The notes under the pieces were generated by a model that saw only the letters and a program-made list of their open reading frames with translations, had not been told where the DNA came from and searched no databases. A DNA stretch of 64,000 bases, taken from NCBI RefSeq assembly GCF_014653695.1, contig NZ_BNAR01000006.1, positions 1 to 64,000 on the forward strand, read 5' to 3'. The stretch comes from Lentzea cavernae. GTDB taxonomy: Bacteria; Actinomycetota; Actinomycetes; Mycobacteriales; Pseudonocardiaceae. Below are positions 52,040 through 60,360 of the stretch, piece by piece (the first letter of the stretch is position 1; the number at the start of each line of letters is the position of its first letter). The translations under genes were made by a program, and so were the position numbers.

Positions 52040-52678
52040 TCACATCGGGACCGCGGTGATGATGATGTTGTCCGCGTAGGAACGCTCCGCGCCGTCGAAC
52101 TGCCCGCCACAGGTGAACAACGTGAGGCGAACCGAGCCCTCCGTGGAGAAGTAGGGCGTCAGGTCCAGGCCCTTCTTGGGCACCTGCTCCTTCGCCACCA
52201 CGCGAAAGACCCGCGTCGTCCCGTCCTGCCCGACCACCGTGACCTGGTCTTCCGCGACCAGGTCACGAAGCCGGTAGAAGGCGCCGGGCCCGGACGTGGC
52301 GTCGTCCACGTGGCCGCCGATCACCACCGATCCGGCTGACTCACCGAGCCCTGGGCCGAACCGGTACCACCCGACCTCGTCGACGCTGGGCGGAACGGAG
52401 AACTCGCCCTTGTCGTCCACGCCGGTCGGGACGACGCGTGCGGTGAGCCCGATCGTGGCGATGGTGAGCTCGACCGGCTCCACCGGGGCACGAGAAGCCG
52501 CAAGTCCCTGCTGCACAGGAACTGACGGAACCGTCGTGGACGGCGGGGCCGAGCCGGCGGTCATGAGGTCGCGTACGGCGTCAGCGCCGAAGGTGTCGGA
52601 GCCCGAGTTCGCGGACCAGATGACCACCACGGCGACGCCGGCGACGGCTCCGGCCGCCAACCCGGCCCAACGCTTCAC
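52040..52678 (-). CDS. Class F sortase
   Basis: A 212-residue transpeptidase anchored by one N-terminal helix (AGLAAGAVAGVAVVVIW) with the catalytic domain outside. Active-site residues are visible: His in VVIGGHVDD, Cys in TLFTCGGQFDG, and Arg in the following RSYADN. Class F (actinobacterial, DUF-associated) sortases attach or crosslink surface proteins, but their substrates are poorly known. Its ATG overlaps the stop of the upstream DUF4397 gene (ATGA), so the two are co-translated. No LPxTG-type signal is seen on the partner, which ends in a membrane helix. Confidence 0.93.
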   Translation of the reverse strand: MKRWAGLAAGAVAGVAVVVIWSANSGSDTFGADAVRDLMTAGSAPPSTTVPSVPVQQGLAASRAPVEPVELTIATIGLTARVVPTGVDDKGEFSVPPSVDEVGWYRFGPGLGESAGSVVIGGHVDDATSGPGAFYRLRDLVAEDQVTVVGQDGTTRVFRVVAKEQVPKKGLDLTPYFSTEGSVRLTLFTCGGQFDGAERSYADNIIITAVPM

Positions 52679-53484
52679 AGCGAACCGTTCCTGACTACGC
52701 GACGGGTGACCACGACAAGCCCGAGCACCATCAGACCACCGAACAGGAGCGGCGGTACCGAGCCGCCGTCCTCAACGGGACCGCGTCCCGCGGGCATCCC
52801 GCTCGGCGCTCCTCCGAGACCGGAGATCGTCTGTGCGGCCAGTCCCAGCGTCTTGCCCTCGGCGGACCCGATGGCAAAGACGACGGTCGAGGTGCCGGCC
52901 TTCAGGTCGACGTCCTTCGGTCCGATCGCGACAGTCGTCGTGCCCGCGAGCACGACATCCGCGTTGACCGTTCCCGCCGGTAGGTCGGCCTTGACCTCGT
53001 TGGGGTTGGTCAGGCCCGTGAAGACGGGCTTGCCACCGGCCCGCACGTCCACCGCGGGTGCCGCGGCGGTGTGGCGAACCACCAAGCGCGCTTTTCCGGC
53101 CGCGATCATCGCGGTGTCGTTGACGAATGCGGTGAGCACCGGTTTGCCCGACGCGTCCAGGTGCGCGGCGACGGAAAGGTTCTTCCCGGCCGGTACGGCG
53201 AGTGACTTGTTCTGGAGGATCGGGCTACCGACGGCTTCACCCGGCTTGGTCAGCGCCACGTCGTACGTGCCCGCGGCGAGTTCGAGTGGTCCCGCGACAC
53301 TGGCAGGCTGGAAGTTCTCCAGCGTCTTCTTCCCGTTGACGTAGACGTCGACCGGCTGCCCCGGAATTCCGTGCACCACGGACACTTGCGAGGCTTGCTG
53401 GGCAGAAGCGGGCGAGGCCGTGCCCACGGTGACGGCCGCCATCACGGCGGCTGCGGAGACAATGCGGATCAGCCGACTGCTCAA
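52675..53484 (-). CDS. DUF4397 surface protein with C-terminal anchor
   Basis: A 269-residue exported protein. A signal peptide (IVSAAAVMAAVTVGTASPAS, cleavage at ASA-Q) precedes two DUF4397 beta domains (SQVSVVHGIPGQPVDVYVNG at the start of the first; ARLVVRHTAAAPAVDVRAGG at the start of the second). A Gly/Pro-rich linker leads to a membrane helix (PPLLFGGLMVLGLVVVTRRV) and a basic end, like a cell-wall sorting signal but without a recognisable LPxTG; the preceding MPAGRGPVEDGGSVPP is the only candidate. It is coupled to a class F sortase gene, which suggests an enzyme-substrate pair. Confidence 0.9.
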   Translation of the reverse strand: MSSRLIRIVSAAAVMAAVTVGTASPASAQQASQVSVVHGIPGQPVDVYVNGKKTLENFQPASVAGPLELAAGTYDVALTKPGEAVGSPILQNKSLAVPAGKNLSVAAHLDASGKPVLTAFVNDTAMIAAGKARLVVRHTAAAPAVDVRAGGKPVFTGLTNPNEVKADLPAGTVNADVVLAGTTTVAIGPKDVDLKAGTSTVVFAIGSAEGKTLGLAAQTISGLGGAPSGMPAGRGPVEDGGSVPPLLFGGLMVLGLVVVTRRVVRNGSL

Positions 53485-54247
53485 GGTCGTTCCCCTCGTC
53501 GAGAGCGGATGTCACACCAGGTACGACCGAGGGGCGAGCGATGGATGCACCGGCAAGGCAATTCGTTTCAAGTCCTGCGTGCAGACGACGCCGGTTGCCC
53601 TGAACGGAGGCCGTCAGACGTACGACCGTCACCACGTCCACACTGGATCGACGAGTTCTCCTGCGGTATGCGACTGCGATGACGACCACGACCAATGCCA
53701 CGGCGCAGAGGGTCACCGTTCCCCGACCCGCCCAGTTCGCCGCGACCTCGAGGGAACCGCCCGCGAGATGCCCCAGGAGGATCGTGACCGGCATCCAGGT
53801 GATGACGCCGGCCGCGGCGAACACCGTGAACGTGACGGGGTCGATCTTGGACATGCCCGCAGTGACCGGCATGCAAGTGCGAACGAACGGGATCCAGCGC
53901 GCGAGGAAGATCGCGAGTTTTTTCCTCCTCAGCAACAGGTTCTCGGCACGTGTCCGATAATCACGCAGCTTCACCGATCGGCCGCGAGGTGCTTTGACTC
54001 GGATGAGTCGTCCGGTCCAGTAAGCCGCTTGATCACCGGAAATGCCGGCCGCGATGCAGATCGGCAGACACCACACCAGTGGCACGACGCCCTCGTAGCT
54101 GAGCAGCCCCAACACAAGCAGCGTCAGTTCCGCCGGGATCGCTACACCGATCAGCAACGCCGTCTCGACGAACAGCAAGCCCGCGGCGACGAGCATGACG
54201 ATGTGCGGCGGAAACGTTGCCAAGGTCTGCGCCCAGTCGGTGAACAT
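53237..54247 (-). CDS. DedA family membrane protein with an abnormal C-terminal extension
   Basis: The first about 195 residues are a clear DedA/SNARE-associated protein: FVETALLIGVAIPAELTLLV, CIAAGISGDQAAYWTGRL, and FLARWIPFVRTCMPVTAGMS with the conserved R-x-PFVRT-x-P. These proteins are implicated in proton-dependent lipid flipping at the cytoplasmic membrane. After VVVIAVAYRRRTRR the sequence loses protein character and runs 140 residues further, overlapping the next gene (DUF4397) by 248 bp in another frame. DedA proteins normally end near 200 residues, so a lost stop or a frameshift near 53660 is likely; the real end may be there. ATG at 54247. Confidence 0.8.
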   Translation of the reverse strand: MFTDWAQTLATFPPHIVMLVAAGLLFVETALLIGVAIPAELTLLVLGLLSYEGVVPLVWCLPICIAAGISGDQAAYWTGRLIRVKAPRGRSVKLRDYRTRAENLLLRRKKLAIFLARWIPFVRTCMPVTAGMSKIDPVTFTVFAAAGVITWMPVTILLGHLAGGSLEVAANWAGRGTVTLCAVALVVVVIAVAYRRRTRRSSVDVVTVVRLTASVQGNRRRLHAGLETNCLAGASIARPSVVPGVTSALDEGNDLEQSADPHCLRSRRDGGRHRGHGLARFCPASLASVRGARNSGAAGRRLRQREEDAGELPACQCRGTTRTRRGHVRRGADQAG

Positions 54248-54303
54248 GACACAAGCCTGTGCCTTTGCGCCTGCCGACGCGTCGGGCTCAAGGCTTCACT
54301 GGA

Positions 54304-54352
54304 TCCTCTCGGAGGAGGACACCGGATTTCGGTATCTCCTCCGGCCGGAGGA
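54304..54352. promoter_or_regulatory. Two TCCTC/GAGGA dyads upstream of dedA
   Basis: TCCTC-TCG-GAGGA (54304-54316) and the perfect 16-bp palindrome TCCTCCGGCCGGAGGA (54337-54352) lie 57-105 bp upstream of the DedA ATG. Related dyads occur at 55249-55261 and 57404-57418. Confidence 0.55.
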
Positions 54353-54356
54353 AGGG

Positions 54357-54575
54357 TCACCCTGAACGCCGCGCAACGGGCGAACGAAGCCGGTACGGCT
54401 GGGCACGAGCTGATCGTGCGACCGCAACAGGCACCAGATGCGCCACAGCGGAGACCAGCACCAGCAGGCCGACAACAACGCTGCCGGTGCTGGGACGGCC
54501 GATGCCGGCTGCGAGGCAGAGGATCGCCGGTAGGGGTGTGAACAGCAAACAGGCGCACCAGCGAGTGCGAGTCAT
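54357..54575 (-). CDS. Small membrane protein coupled to a methyltransferase
   Basis: A 72-residue protein with two hydrophobic segments (CACLLFTPLPAILCLAAGIG and SVVVGLLVLVSAVAHLVPVA) and a basic C-terminus. The ATG at 54575 overlaps the stop of the upstream methyltransferase (ATGA), which supports translation. No family is recognised. The DedA gene follows 110 bp downstream, so methyltransferase, small protein and DedA may form a lipid-related transcript, although a dyad-containing gap before DedA could be a separate promoter. Confidence 0.6.
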   Translation of the reverse strand: MTRTRWCACLLFTPLPAILCLAAGIGRPSTGSVVVGLLVLVSAVAHLVPVAVARSARAQPYRLRSPVARRSG

Positions 54576-55165
54576 CGGCGGGGCCTGCGGCACACGTAGG
54601 TGATGGCCGGCGGCATGTTCGCCCAGATCGTCCTGGTGGGCAGAACCTCTCCGAACGTCCGCTGCAGCAGACGGCGGTACTGCCTGCCTGCGGGTAGGGC
54701 CAGTCCCTGCAGATAGGCGAACGTGGTGAACACGCCTTCTGGTGCAAGCACCTCGGTGATCCGTTCCAGCAACAGCTGCTGCTTGGCGTGGCCGAACAGG
54801 GTCCACGGCAGTCCCGAGATCACCGCATCGACGTGCTCGTGGCCTTCGACCTCCAGCACGGTCTGGATGTCCGCGGCATCGGCGTGGTGTGCGGAGACCC
54901 CGGGGTGGTGCTGTCGGAAGAAGGACAACATCCCGGTGTCGGCTTCAACGGCGATCTGGTGGCCACGACCACCCAGCCTTGCGGCGATCACCTTGGTGAC
55001 GGCGCCGGTACCTGGTCCGAGTTCCACCACAACCGGGTGTCCGCGGTCGGGGACGACCGTGGCGAGCCGTTCCGCGAGTTGCGAAGAGCTCGGAGCGATA
55101 GCGCCAACCAACCGCGGCGATCGCAAAGCCGCCTCGGTGAACGTCCTCCACTGTGTCGCGTTCAT
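54572..55165 (-). CDS. Class I SAM methyltransferase, phospholipid N-methyltransferase-like
   Basis: A 197-residue enzyme with an N-terminal TEAALRSPRLVGAIAPSSSQ stretch and motif I VVELGPGTGAVTKVIAARLG, typical of the PmtA-like/rRNA-dimethylase-like group. VDAVISGLPWTLFGHAKQQL is the motif IV region with the LPW signature. PmtA-type enzymes methylate phosphatidylethanolamine at the membrane surface. The clustering with a small membrane protein and DedA fits a lipid substrate, but this is inferred. ATG at 55165. A dyad of the TCCTC/GAGGA type lies about 85 bp upstream. Confidence 0.85.
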   Translation of the reverse strand: MNATQWRTFTEAALRSPRLVGAIAPSSSQLAERLATVVPDRGHPVVVELGPGTGAVTKVIAARLGGRGHQIAVEADTGMLSFFRQHHPGVSAHHADAADIQTVLEVEGHEHVDAVISGLPWTLFGHAKQQLLLERITEVLAPEGVFTTFAYLQGLALPAGRQYRRLLQRTFGEVLPTRTIWANMPPAITYVCRRPRR

Positions 55166-55248
55166 GACGACAACGGTCTCGCGTGGACGATACCGATCGC
55201 GTCAGTCCTCGAGTCCGTGATGACCGCCGGCGGACGGATACTGAGTCA

Positions 55249-55261
55249 TCCTGCCGGAGGA
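55249..55261. promoter_or_regulatory. Imperfect TCCTG/GAGGA dyad upstream of the methyltransferase
   Basis: TCCTGCCGGAGGA, between the methyltransferase start (55165) and the response-regulator stop (55287). On the minus strand it is flanked by GAAACG and GTATC, as is the site at 57404. Confidence 0.45.
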
Positions 55262-55286
55262 CGTTTCCCCGAACTGACGAGAACGC

Positions 55287-55946
55287 TCACTCACCAGGGC
55301 GTACGAAGCCACTTTCGTAGGCGTGGACCACAGCGTGGACTCGATCACGCAAGTCCAGTTTGGACAGCACCCTGCTGACGTGCGTCTTGACCGTCGTCTC
55401 CCCCAGGAACAGCTGATCCGCGATCTCGGCGTTGCTGGCGCCCTTGGCCAGCAGACCGAAGACCTCGCGTTCCCGGTCGGTCAAGCGGTGCAGGCGCGGG
55501 TCGGGCGGTGGCGCCACCGGAGTGCTGAGGTGCCGCTCGACCAAGCGGCGAACCACGGCGGGAGCCATCGCCGCGTCGCCTCGCAGCACAGCGCGGATCG
55601 CGACCAGCATCTCCTCACTGGTGGCGTCCTTGAGCAGGAAGCCGCTCGCGCCATGGCGGAGCGCCTGCTCCACGTACTCGTCCAGGTCGAACGTGGTGAT
55701 CACGAGCACCTTGGTGTTCGGACTCACCTCGCACACACGTCGAGTGGCCTCCACACCGTCGAGCACCGGCATTCGGACGTCCATCAACACCAGATCCGGA
55801 CGGTGCTCAGCCGCCAGTCGCACCGCCTGCGCACCGTCGGCGGCCTCGCCGACGAGTTCGAGGTCGTCCTGGCTGTTCACGATCATGCGCAGAGCGCTGC
55901 GCATGAGCTCTTGGTCATCGCAGATCAGCACGCGTGCCTGGCTCAT
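55287..55946 (-). CDS. NarL/LuxR-type response regulator
   Basis: A 219-residue two-component response regulator. The receiver domain (4-120) has the acidic pair in LICDD, the phosphorylated Asp in LVLMDVRMPVLDGVE, Thr in LVITTFD and Lys in GFLLKDAT. A proline-rich linker leads to the HTH_LuxR domain (LTDREREVFGLLAKGASNAE, IADQLFLGETTVKTHVSRVL). ATG at 55946, two bases after the kinase stop, so the pair is co-translated. The TCCTC/GAGGA dyads on both sides of the operon are candidate binding sites. Confidence 0.95.
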   Translation of the reverse strand: MSQARVLICDDQELMRSALRMIVNSQDDLELVGEAADGAQAVRLAAEHRPDLVLMDVRMPVLDGVEATRRVCEVSPNTKVLVITTFDLDEYVEQALRHGASGFLLKDATSEEMLVAIRAVLRGDAAMAPAVVRRLVERHLSTPVAPPPDPRLHRLTDREREVFGLLAKGASNAEIADQLFLGETTVKTHVSRVLSKLDLRDRVHAVVHAYESGFVRPGE

Positions 55947-55948
55947 GC

Positions 55949-57154
55949 TCAGCTGACCCCTCCCGCTTTGGCGCCACCGACCGGCAGCACGGCCTCGACC
56001 ACGAACCCTCCGTCCGCGGTTCGCTCGGTGCGCAGTGTGCCTCCGTACATCGACACCCTCTCCCGCATACCGGGCAAACCGTGCCCACCGGAAGGAAGGT
56101 CGACCAGCGGCTGTCCTGCCGCTGTGCCGGCGCTGTTGCGCACTCGCAACCGCACCTCCCGACCGCTTGTGACAGGTCCCCAGTCGACCACCACCTCAGC
56201 CGACGCGGGAGGAAGAGCGTGTTTGAGGACGTTGGTCAACGCCTCTTGCACAATTCGGACGACTTGCACGACGAGCCCTGTCGACACACCCTCCGGTCCG
56301 CCACGCTCGTGGAGTTCCACGTCCAGACCGGCGGCGCGAATCGAGTCCACCGCGCCGCGGAGATCGGCGCCCGTGGGCTGTGGTGTGGTCCCGGTCGGCT
56401 CCTGACGCAGCAGGTGCAGCATGTGCCGCAACTCCCCCATTGCGTCGCGACCTCCGCGGCTGATGTCGCGCAACGCCTGCTCGACCTGATCGCCGCCGCT
56501 CACCAGAGACATCCGAGCGCCTTCGGCCTGCATCACCATCATGCTCACCGCGTGGGCGACCACGTCGTGCATCTCCCGTGCGATCCGGGTGCGCTCCTCA
56601 GCCACCGCGGCACGTGCCAGCGCTTCCTTCTCCCGCTCGGCGCGAACCGCCCGGTCCTCCACCGCGCGCAGATACGCCCGGCGGGCGGAGACGAACTCTC
56701 CCAGCAGCCAGCAGGTGAGCAGCAACATCGCCACGAATCCGATCATGGCGGTGGACTGCCGCCACGACTCACCACTGAAATCAACGGACGCCGCCCACCA
56801 GGCGACGAGGATCGCGCTGCAGGCGAGCACCGGCCACACCTGCCACCGCCTGCCGTAGACGACCACCGAGTACAGGATCGGCGCCAGGGTGAGGTTCACC
56901 GTCGGCACGAACGAGCCCCACGGTGACGTCACCAACTCCGCCACGATCGTGGCCAGCACGATCGTCGCTGCTGTGCCTGGATGATGGCGCCTGATCAGCA
57001 GAGGACCGACCAGTCCGATGATCATCAGCGCCTGCAGCCACAACGGAGACCGGTCCAGAACGGCGTACGGCAACGCCGCCCATGCGAAGAACGCGACCAG
57101 GGCCAGGTCGAACGCCACCGGCCGCGACCTCAGCCACACCATCACCCGCCGCAC
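55949..57154 (-). CDS. Sensor histidine kinase (HisKA_3 type)
   Basis: A membrane sensor kinase of about 401 residues. I chose the GTG at 57154, five bases after GGGAG and matching the usual short N-terminus (RSRPVAFDLALVAF) of this family; the frame opens 129 bp upstream. The N-terminal region has about five to six membrane helices without a large outside domain, so the signal is probably membrane-borne. A cytoplasmic coiled region (RAYLRAVEDRAVRAEREKEA) leads to the HisKA_3 dimer domain with the phosphorylated His in TRIAREMHDVVAHAVSMMVM, then the ATPase domain (QVVRIVQEALTNVLKHA; GGHGLPGMRERVSMYGG). It phosphorylates the regulator encoded immediately downstream. Confidence 0.92.
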   Translation of the reverse strand: MRRVMVWLRSRPVAFDLALVAFFAWAALPYAVLDRSPLWLQALMIIGLVGPLLIRRHHPGTAATIVLATIVAELVTSPWGSFVPTVNLTLAPILYSVVVYGRRWQVWPVLACSAILVAWWAASVDFSGESWRQSTAMIGFVAMLLLTCWLLGEFVSARRAYLRAVEDRAVRAEREKEALARAAVAEERTRIAREMHDVVAHAVSMMVMQAEGARMSLVSGGDQVEQALRDISRGGRDAMGELRHMLHLLRQEPTGTTPQPTGADLRGAVDSIRAAGLDVELHERGGPEGVSTGLVVQVVRIVQEALTNVLKHALPPASAEVVVDWGPVTSGREVRLRVRNSAGTAAGQPLVDLPSGGHGLPGMRERVSMYGGTLRTERTADGGFVVEAVLPVGGAKAGGVS

Positions 57155-57403
57155 GTCAACTCCCAGCCCGGCCCATCGACGATGATCGGCCCTCAGCGTA
57201 AGGCTGATCATCGCCGCCAGCCCGCTCACCGCGGTCACGACGGGCAACCGAAGGAGGCGATCGCACGACCACAACACAAGCAAACTCCCAGCTGGTCAGC
57301 GTTGTTGCCGCGCAACGCCCTTGAAGCCGGAACGCAACCGGCCACAAAGCAAGCTAGAGATGGTCGGGCGTTCTCAGCGTCCACCTGGGAGACGAAACGT
57401 GTC

Positions 57404-57418
57404 CTCCTCGCGGAGGAG
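57404..57418. promoter_or_regulatory. Perfect CTCCTC-GCG-GAGGAG dyad
   Basis: It lies between the divergent kinase (start 57154) and doxX (start 57620) genes, with GAAACGTGT on its left and GTATC on its right. It is the best of four related dyads around this two-component system. Confidence 0.55.
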
Positions 57419-57619
57419 CCTGGTATCACTCGCCGGCCTGCAATGGGTTGACGGGCAGTGTGCACGTGCTGCCGGTCACCTCCTGCCGAAGGATGACAAG
57501 GGCTCCTCCTCAAGGGCAGCAGAGCAGACCCGACGCAGGATGTACGACGACGGGGAGACGACGACGATGAACTCCGACACCAGCTGACAGAGCAGCCCAA
57601 GCGACTCGGAGTCGAAAAG

Positions 57620-58093
57620 ATGATCTGGCACAGAGCATCGTCGAAGACGATCCTCGTCATCAGATTGCTGATGGCGGCGATCTTCATCCTCTACGGCTGC
57701 GTCAAGCTGTTCGGCGGACAGTACTACTACGGCGACTGGAACGACCTCTCGAAGGCCACGGTCGACGGCACCTCACTGGTCTGGCTGTTCTACGGCTACT
57801 CTCCCTTCTACGGCCGGATCACCGGGTTGTTCGAGCTGGTTCCGGCCATCTTGCTGGTGTTCCGCCGCACCACGTTCGTGGGCGCCTGCGCGCTGCTCGT
57901 GATCGGCCTCAACATCACGCTGATGGACTTCGCGTTCGACTACCCCTCGGTCAAGTACATGGCGGCCCTCTACACAGTCCTCTGTGGAGTCCTCGTCCTG
58001 CACGACCGCGCCAAGCTGCGTGACATCTTCGCCGATCCGTTGACGACCGGCACTCCTCACCTGGACCGTGCTCGATCGCAGGACCGGGGTTGA
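57620..58093 (+). CDS. DoxX-like membrane protein
   Basis: A 157-residue protein with four membrane helices in the DoxX/DoxD-like layout: TILVIRLLMAAIFILYGCVK, a KLFGGQYYYGDW loop, GRITGLFELVPAILLVFRR and NITLMDFAFDYPSVKYMAAL. ATG at 57620, with GGAG 13 bp upstream. Such proteins are tied to redox processes at the membrane, but biochemical roles are poorly known. The stop overlaps the TTG start of the next gene, an FAD oxidoreductase of the CrtI group, so the two are coupled. Confidence 0.85.
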   Translation: MIWHRASSKTILVIRLLMAAIFILYGCVKLFGGQYYYGDWNDLSKATVDGTSLVWLFYGYSPFYGRITGLFELVPAILLVFRRTTFVGACALLVIGLNITLMDFAFDYPSVKYMAALYTVLCGVLVLHDRAKLRDIFADPLTTGTPHLDRARSQDRG

Positions 58094-59532
58094 GTTCGGT
58101 GCCCAAGGCAGTGGTGGTGGGATCGGGCCCGAATGGGCTGGCGGCGGCGGTACGCCTGGCCCAGTACGGCATCGACGTGACCGTTCTCGAGGCCGCCGAC
58201 CGGCTCGGTGGGGGCGCGAGAACGACGGAGAAGCTCGTCGCAGGGACGCTGCACGACGAATGCTCAGCTGTGCACCCGACCGCCGTGCTCTCGCCCTACC
58301 TGCGAGAGCTGAGGCTGGACAGGTACGGACTGCGGTGGCGGCATCCCGAGGTGATGCTCGCTCACCCTCTCGACGACGGCACGTGCGGGGTGCTGCGGCG
58401 CTCAGTGGACGAGACCGCGGCGGGCCTGCCCGCAGGAGATGGTCAGCGGTGGCGGCAGGCGTACGGACCACTCGCTGCCAACCTGGAGGCCACAGCGAGC
58501 GACTTGCTGGGCCCTTTGCTGAGGTGGCCGTCCCATCCGGTGCATACGGCACGATTCGGGCTGCGCGCGGTGCCGCCCGCCGCGTTGACGCGCCTGCTGT
58601 GGCGCTCCCCCGTCACGCAAAGCCTGTTCCTCGGCGTCGCCGCTCACGTCATGCACGATCTGCGCGCGCCGATGAGCTCCTCGGTGGCGGCGATGCTGAT
58701 CTCGGCAGGACATCGGTTCGGATGGCCGGTCGCCGAGGGTGGCTCACAAGCGATCACGGATGCGCTGGCCGCGCTGTTGCGAGACCTCGGTGGCAAGACC
58801 GTGACAGGCACCAGGATCAAGCGCAGTTCGGAGTTGCCGGACGCGGATGTCGTCGTGCTCGACACCTCGCCTTCTGCTGCTGCACGGATTTTCGAAGGCC
58901 ACCTCCCGGGACGCGTGCATCGGGCGTACCGCCGCTGGCGTCACGGCCCGGCGGCGTTCAAGGTCGACTTCGCCGTGCGTGGTGATGTGCCCTGGAGCAA
59001 CGCCGACTGCGGTGTGGCGGGAACCGTCCACCTGGGTGGTGATCCGGACGAGGTGATCCGCACAGCTCGCGATGTCCGGCGCGGCAGGATGCCGGACGCG
59101 CCGTTCGTCCTGGTCGGGCAGCAATACCTCGCTGACCCGAGCCGATCTGCCGGTGACGTGCACCCGATCTGGGCCTACGCGCACGTGCCGCACGGATACA
59201 ACGGAGACGCCACCGCTGCGATCGTCGACCAGATCGAACGCTTTGCTCCTGGCTTCAAGGACAAGATCGTGGCGTTCTCCGCCAAGAAGCCCGCAGATCT
59301 GATGCGCGGCAACGAGAACTACGTCGGTGGCAACATCCTCACCGGAGCCAACGACCCGTTCCAACTGGTGTTCCGGCCCCGTCTGACACCTCACCCCTAC
59401 GACACCGGCATACCCGGCGTCTACCTCTGTTCCGCCGCCACTCCCCCAGGAGCCGGAGTCCACGGCATGAGCGGGTATCACGCCGCCGGGAGAGCCCTTC
59501 GCCATCTGGGCCTCGCGCCCGCGGTCCAGTAG
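58090..59532 (+). CDS. CrtI/phytoene-desaturase-like FAD oxidoreductase
   Basis: A 480-residue flavoprotein. The FAD-binding motif is KAVVVGSGPNGLAAAVRLAQ then VTVLEAADRLGGGART, and the C-terminus has the family's GVYLCSAATPPGAGVHGMSG and YHAAGRALRHL. The middle contains SSVAAMLISAGHRFGWPVAE then GGSQAITDALAALLRDLGG as in the CrtI/PYROXD2 group. There are no carotenoid genes nearby, so it may act on another lipid or quinone substrate. It overlaps doxX by 4 bp. Start is TTG 58090, or GTG 58099 (VPKAVVVGSG). Confidence 0.9.
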   Translation: MSSVPKAVVVGSGPNGLAAAVRLAQYGIDVTVLEAADRLGGGARTTEKLVAGTLHDECSAVHPTAVLSPYLRELRLDRYGLRWRHPEVMLAHPLDDGTCGVLRRSVDETAAGLPAGDGQRWRQAYGPLAANLEATASDLLGPLLRWPSHPVHTARFGLRAVPPAALTRLLWRSPVTQSLFLGVAAHVMHDLRAPMSSSVAAMLISAGHRFGWPVAEGGSQAITDALAALLRDLGGKTVTGTRIKRSSELPDADVVVLDTSPSAAARIFEGHLPGRVHRAYRRWRHGPAAFKVDFAVRGDVPWSNADCGVAGTVHLGGDPDEVIRTARDVRRGRMPDAPFVLVGQQYLADPSRSAGDVHPIWAYAHVPHGYNGDATAAIVDQIERFAPGFKDKIVAFSAKKPADLMRGNENYVGGNILTGANDPFQLVFRPRLTPHPYDTGIPGVYLCSAATPPGAGVHGMSGYHAAGRALRHLGLAPAVQ

Positions 59533-59623
59533 TCGTCGGCTTCTTCCTTGACGAGGCGGCACATCGAAGTTGCGCGCGAATGGTGAGGGCGCCGTCGTGC
59601 ACAGCGCGAGTAGCGTCGCCGTG

Positions 59624-59652
59624 CCCGGTCAGACGCGTTGCGCCTGACCGGG
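59624..59652. terminator. Bidirectional hairpin between convergent genes
   Basis: CCCGGTCAG (59624-59632) pairs with CTGACCGGG (59644-59652). Confidence 0.8.
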
Positions 59653-59668
59653 ATCGATCGAACAGGCG

Positions 59669-59992
59669 TCAGCGGTCGTCTCGATCAAGGGTGAACGAGA
59701 CCTCGTACAGACCTGGGTGGGCTTGCCCGAACGCCTTGTTGCCCTCGATCATGCCTCGGGACTTGAGGTGCTGGAACACCCTCTGCGCGGCATCGTGACT
59801 CTCACTCTGCGCGTAATTCACCACGCGAGTGCCGTCCAGACTGCGGTGAAGGCTCGCCGACATCCAGCCGGGCACCTCGCTGGCGACCTGGGCAGCAGCG
59901 GCGAGGTAGTCGATCAAAGGCTGCTGGCGATCCGGCTCCACGGTGAAGACGTTGATCTGCGTGACCGTTGGACCAACACGAATGATGGGCAT
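59669..59992 (-). CDS. Antibiotic biosynthesis monooxygenase (ABM) domain protein
   Basis: A protein of about 107 residues. I chose the ATG at 59992 because AGAGGAGAAG lies 5-6 bp upstream; the upstream frame lacks coding character. The ferredoxin-like ABM fold is visible: QINVFTVEPDRQQPLIDYLA, then VPGWMSASLHRSLDGTRVVN and YAQSESHDAAQRVFQHL. Members act as small cofactor-free oxygenases or dimeric stress proteins. No biosynthetic gene is adjacent, so a role in quinone or small-molecule oxidation is only possible. It may share a promoter region with nothing else. Confidence 0.85.
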   Translation of the reverse strand: MPIIRVGPTVTQINVFTVEPDRQQPLIDYLAAAAQVASEVPGWMSASLHRSLDGTRVVNYAQSESHDAAQRVFQHLKSRGMIEGNKAFGQAHPGLYEVSFTLDRDDR

Positions 59993-60360
59993 TGCTTCTC
60001 CTCTACGTGACCAGACGAGAAGCCGAGAACTCGACACACGGGCAGCGCCAAGCCTCGGCATCTCGCCGAGAACTTGTCGCGGGGCCGTCGCCGCAGCGAC
60101 GGACGGAGCCTCGTGATGAGGGGTCGGGCTTACCTTTGCCGACCCAGGTCCTTTTCGACCGTTGCACAATATCCCACCGACATCGACATCACCACCGGGA
60201 GTTGTCGTTCAGGTGCGGAGGAACAGACGCCGTCGGGCCACCATCGCACTGCCGGAGAGCCGAGCGCAGACGTTCGTTGAGCGCGGTGCTTCCGACCACG
60301 CCAAGGCGATTGTGGTGCGTCACTGACATCTTCGTGGAGCTCTACTTTGGACATACCCCG
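59993..60360. other. Intergenic stretch
   Basis: About 370 bp; nothing recognised beyond short unsupported frames. Confidence 0.4.
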
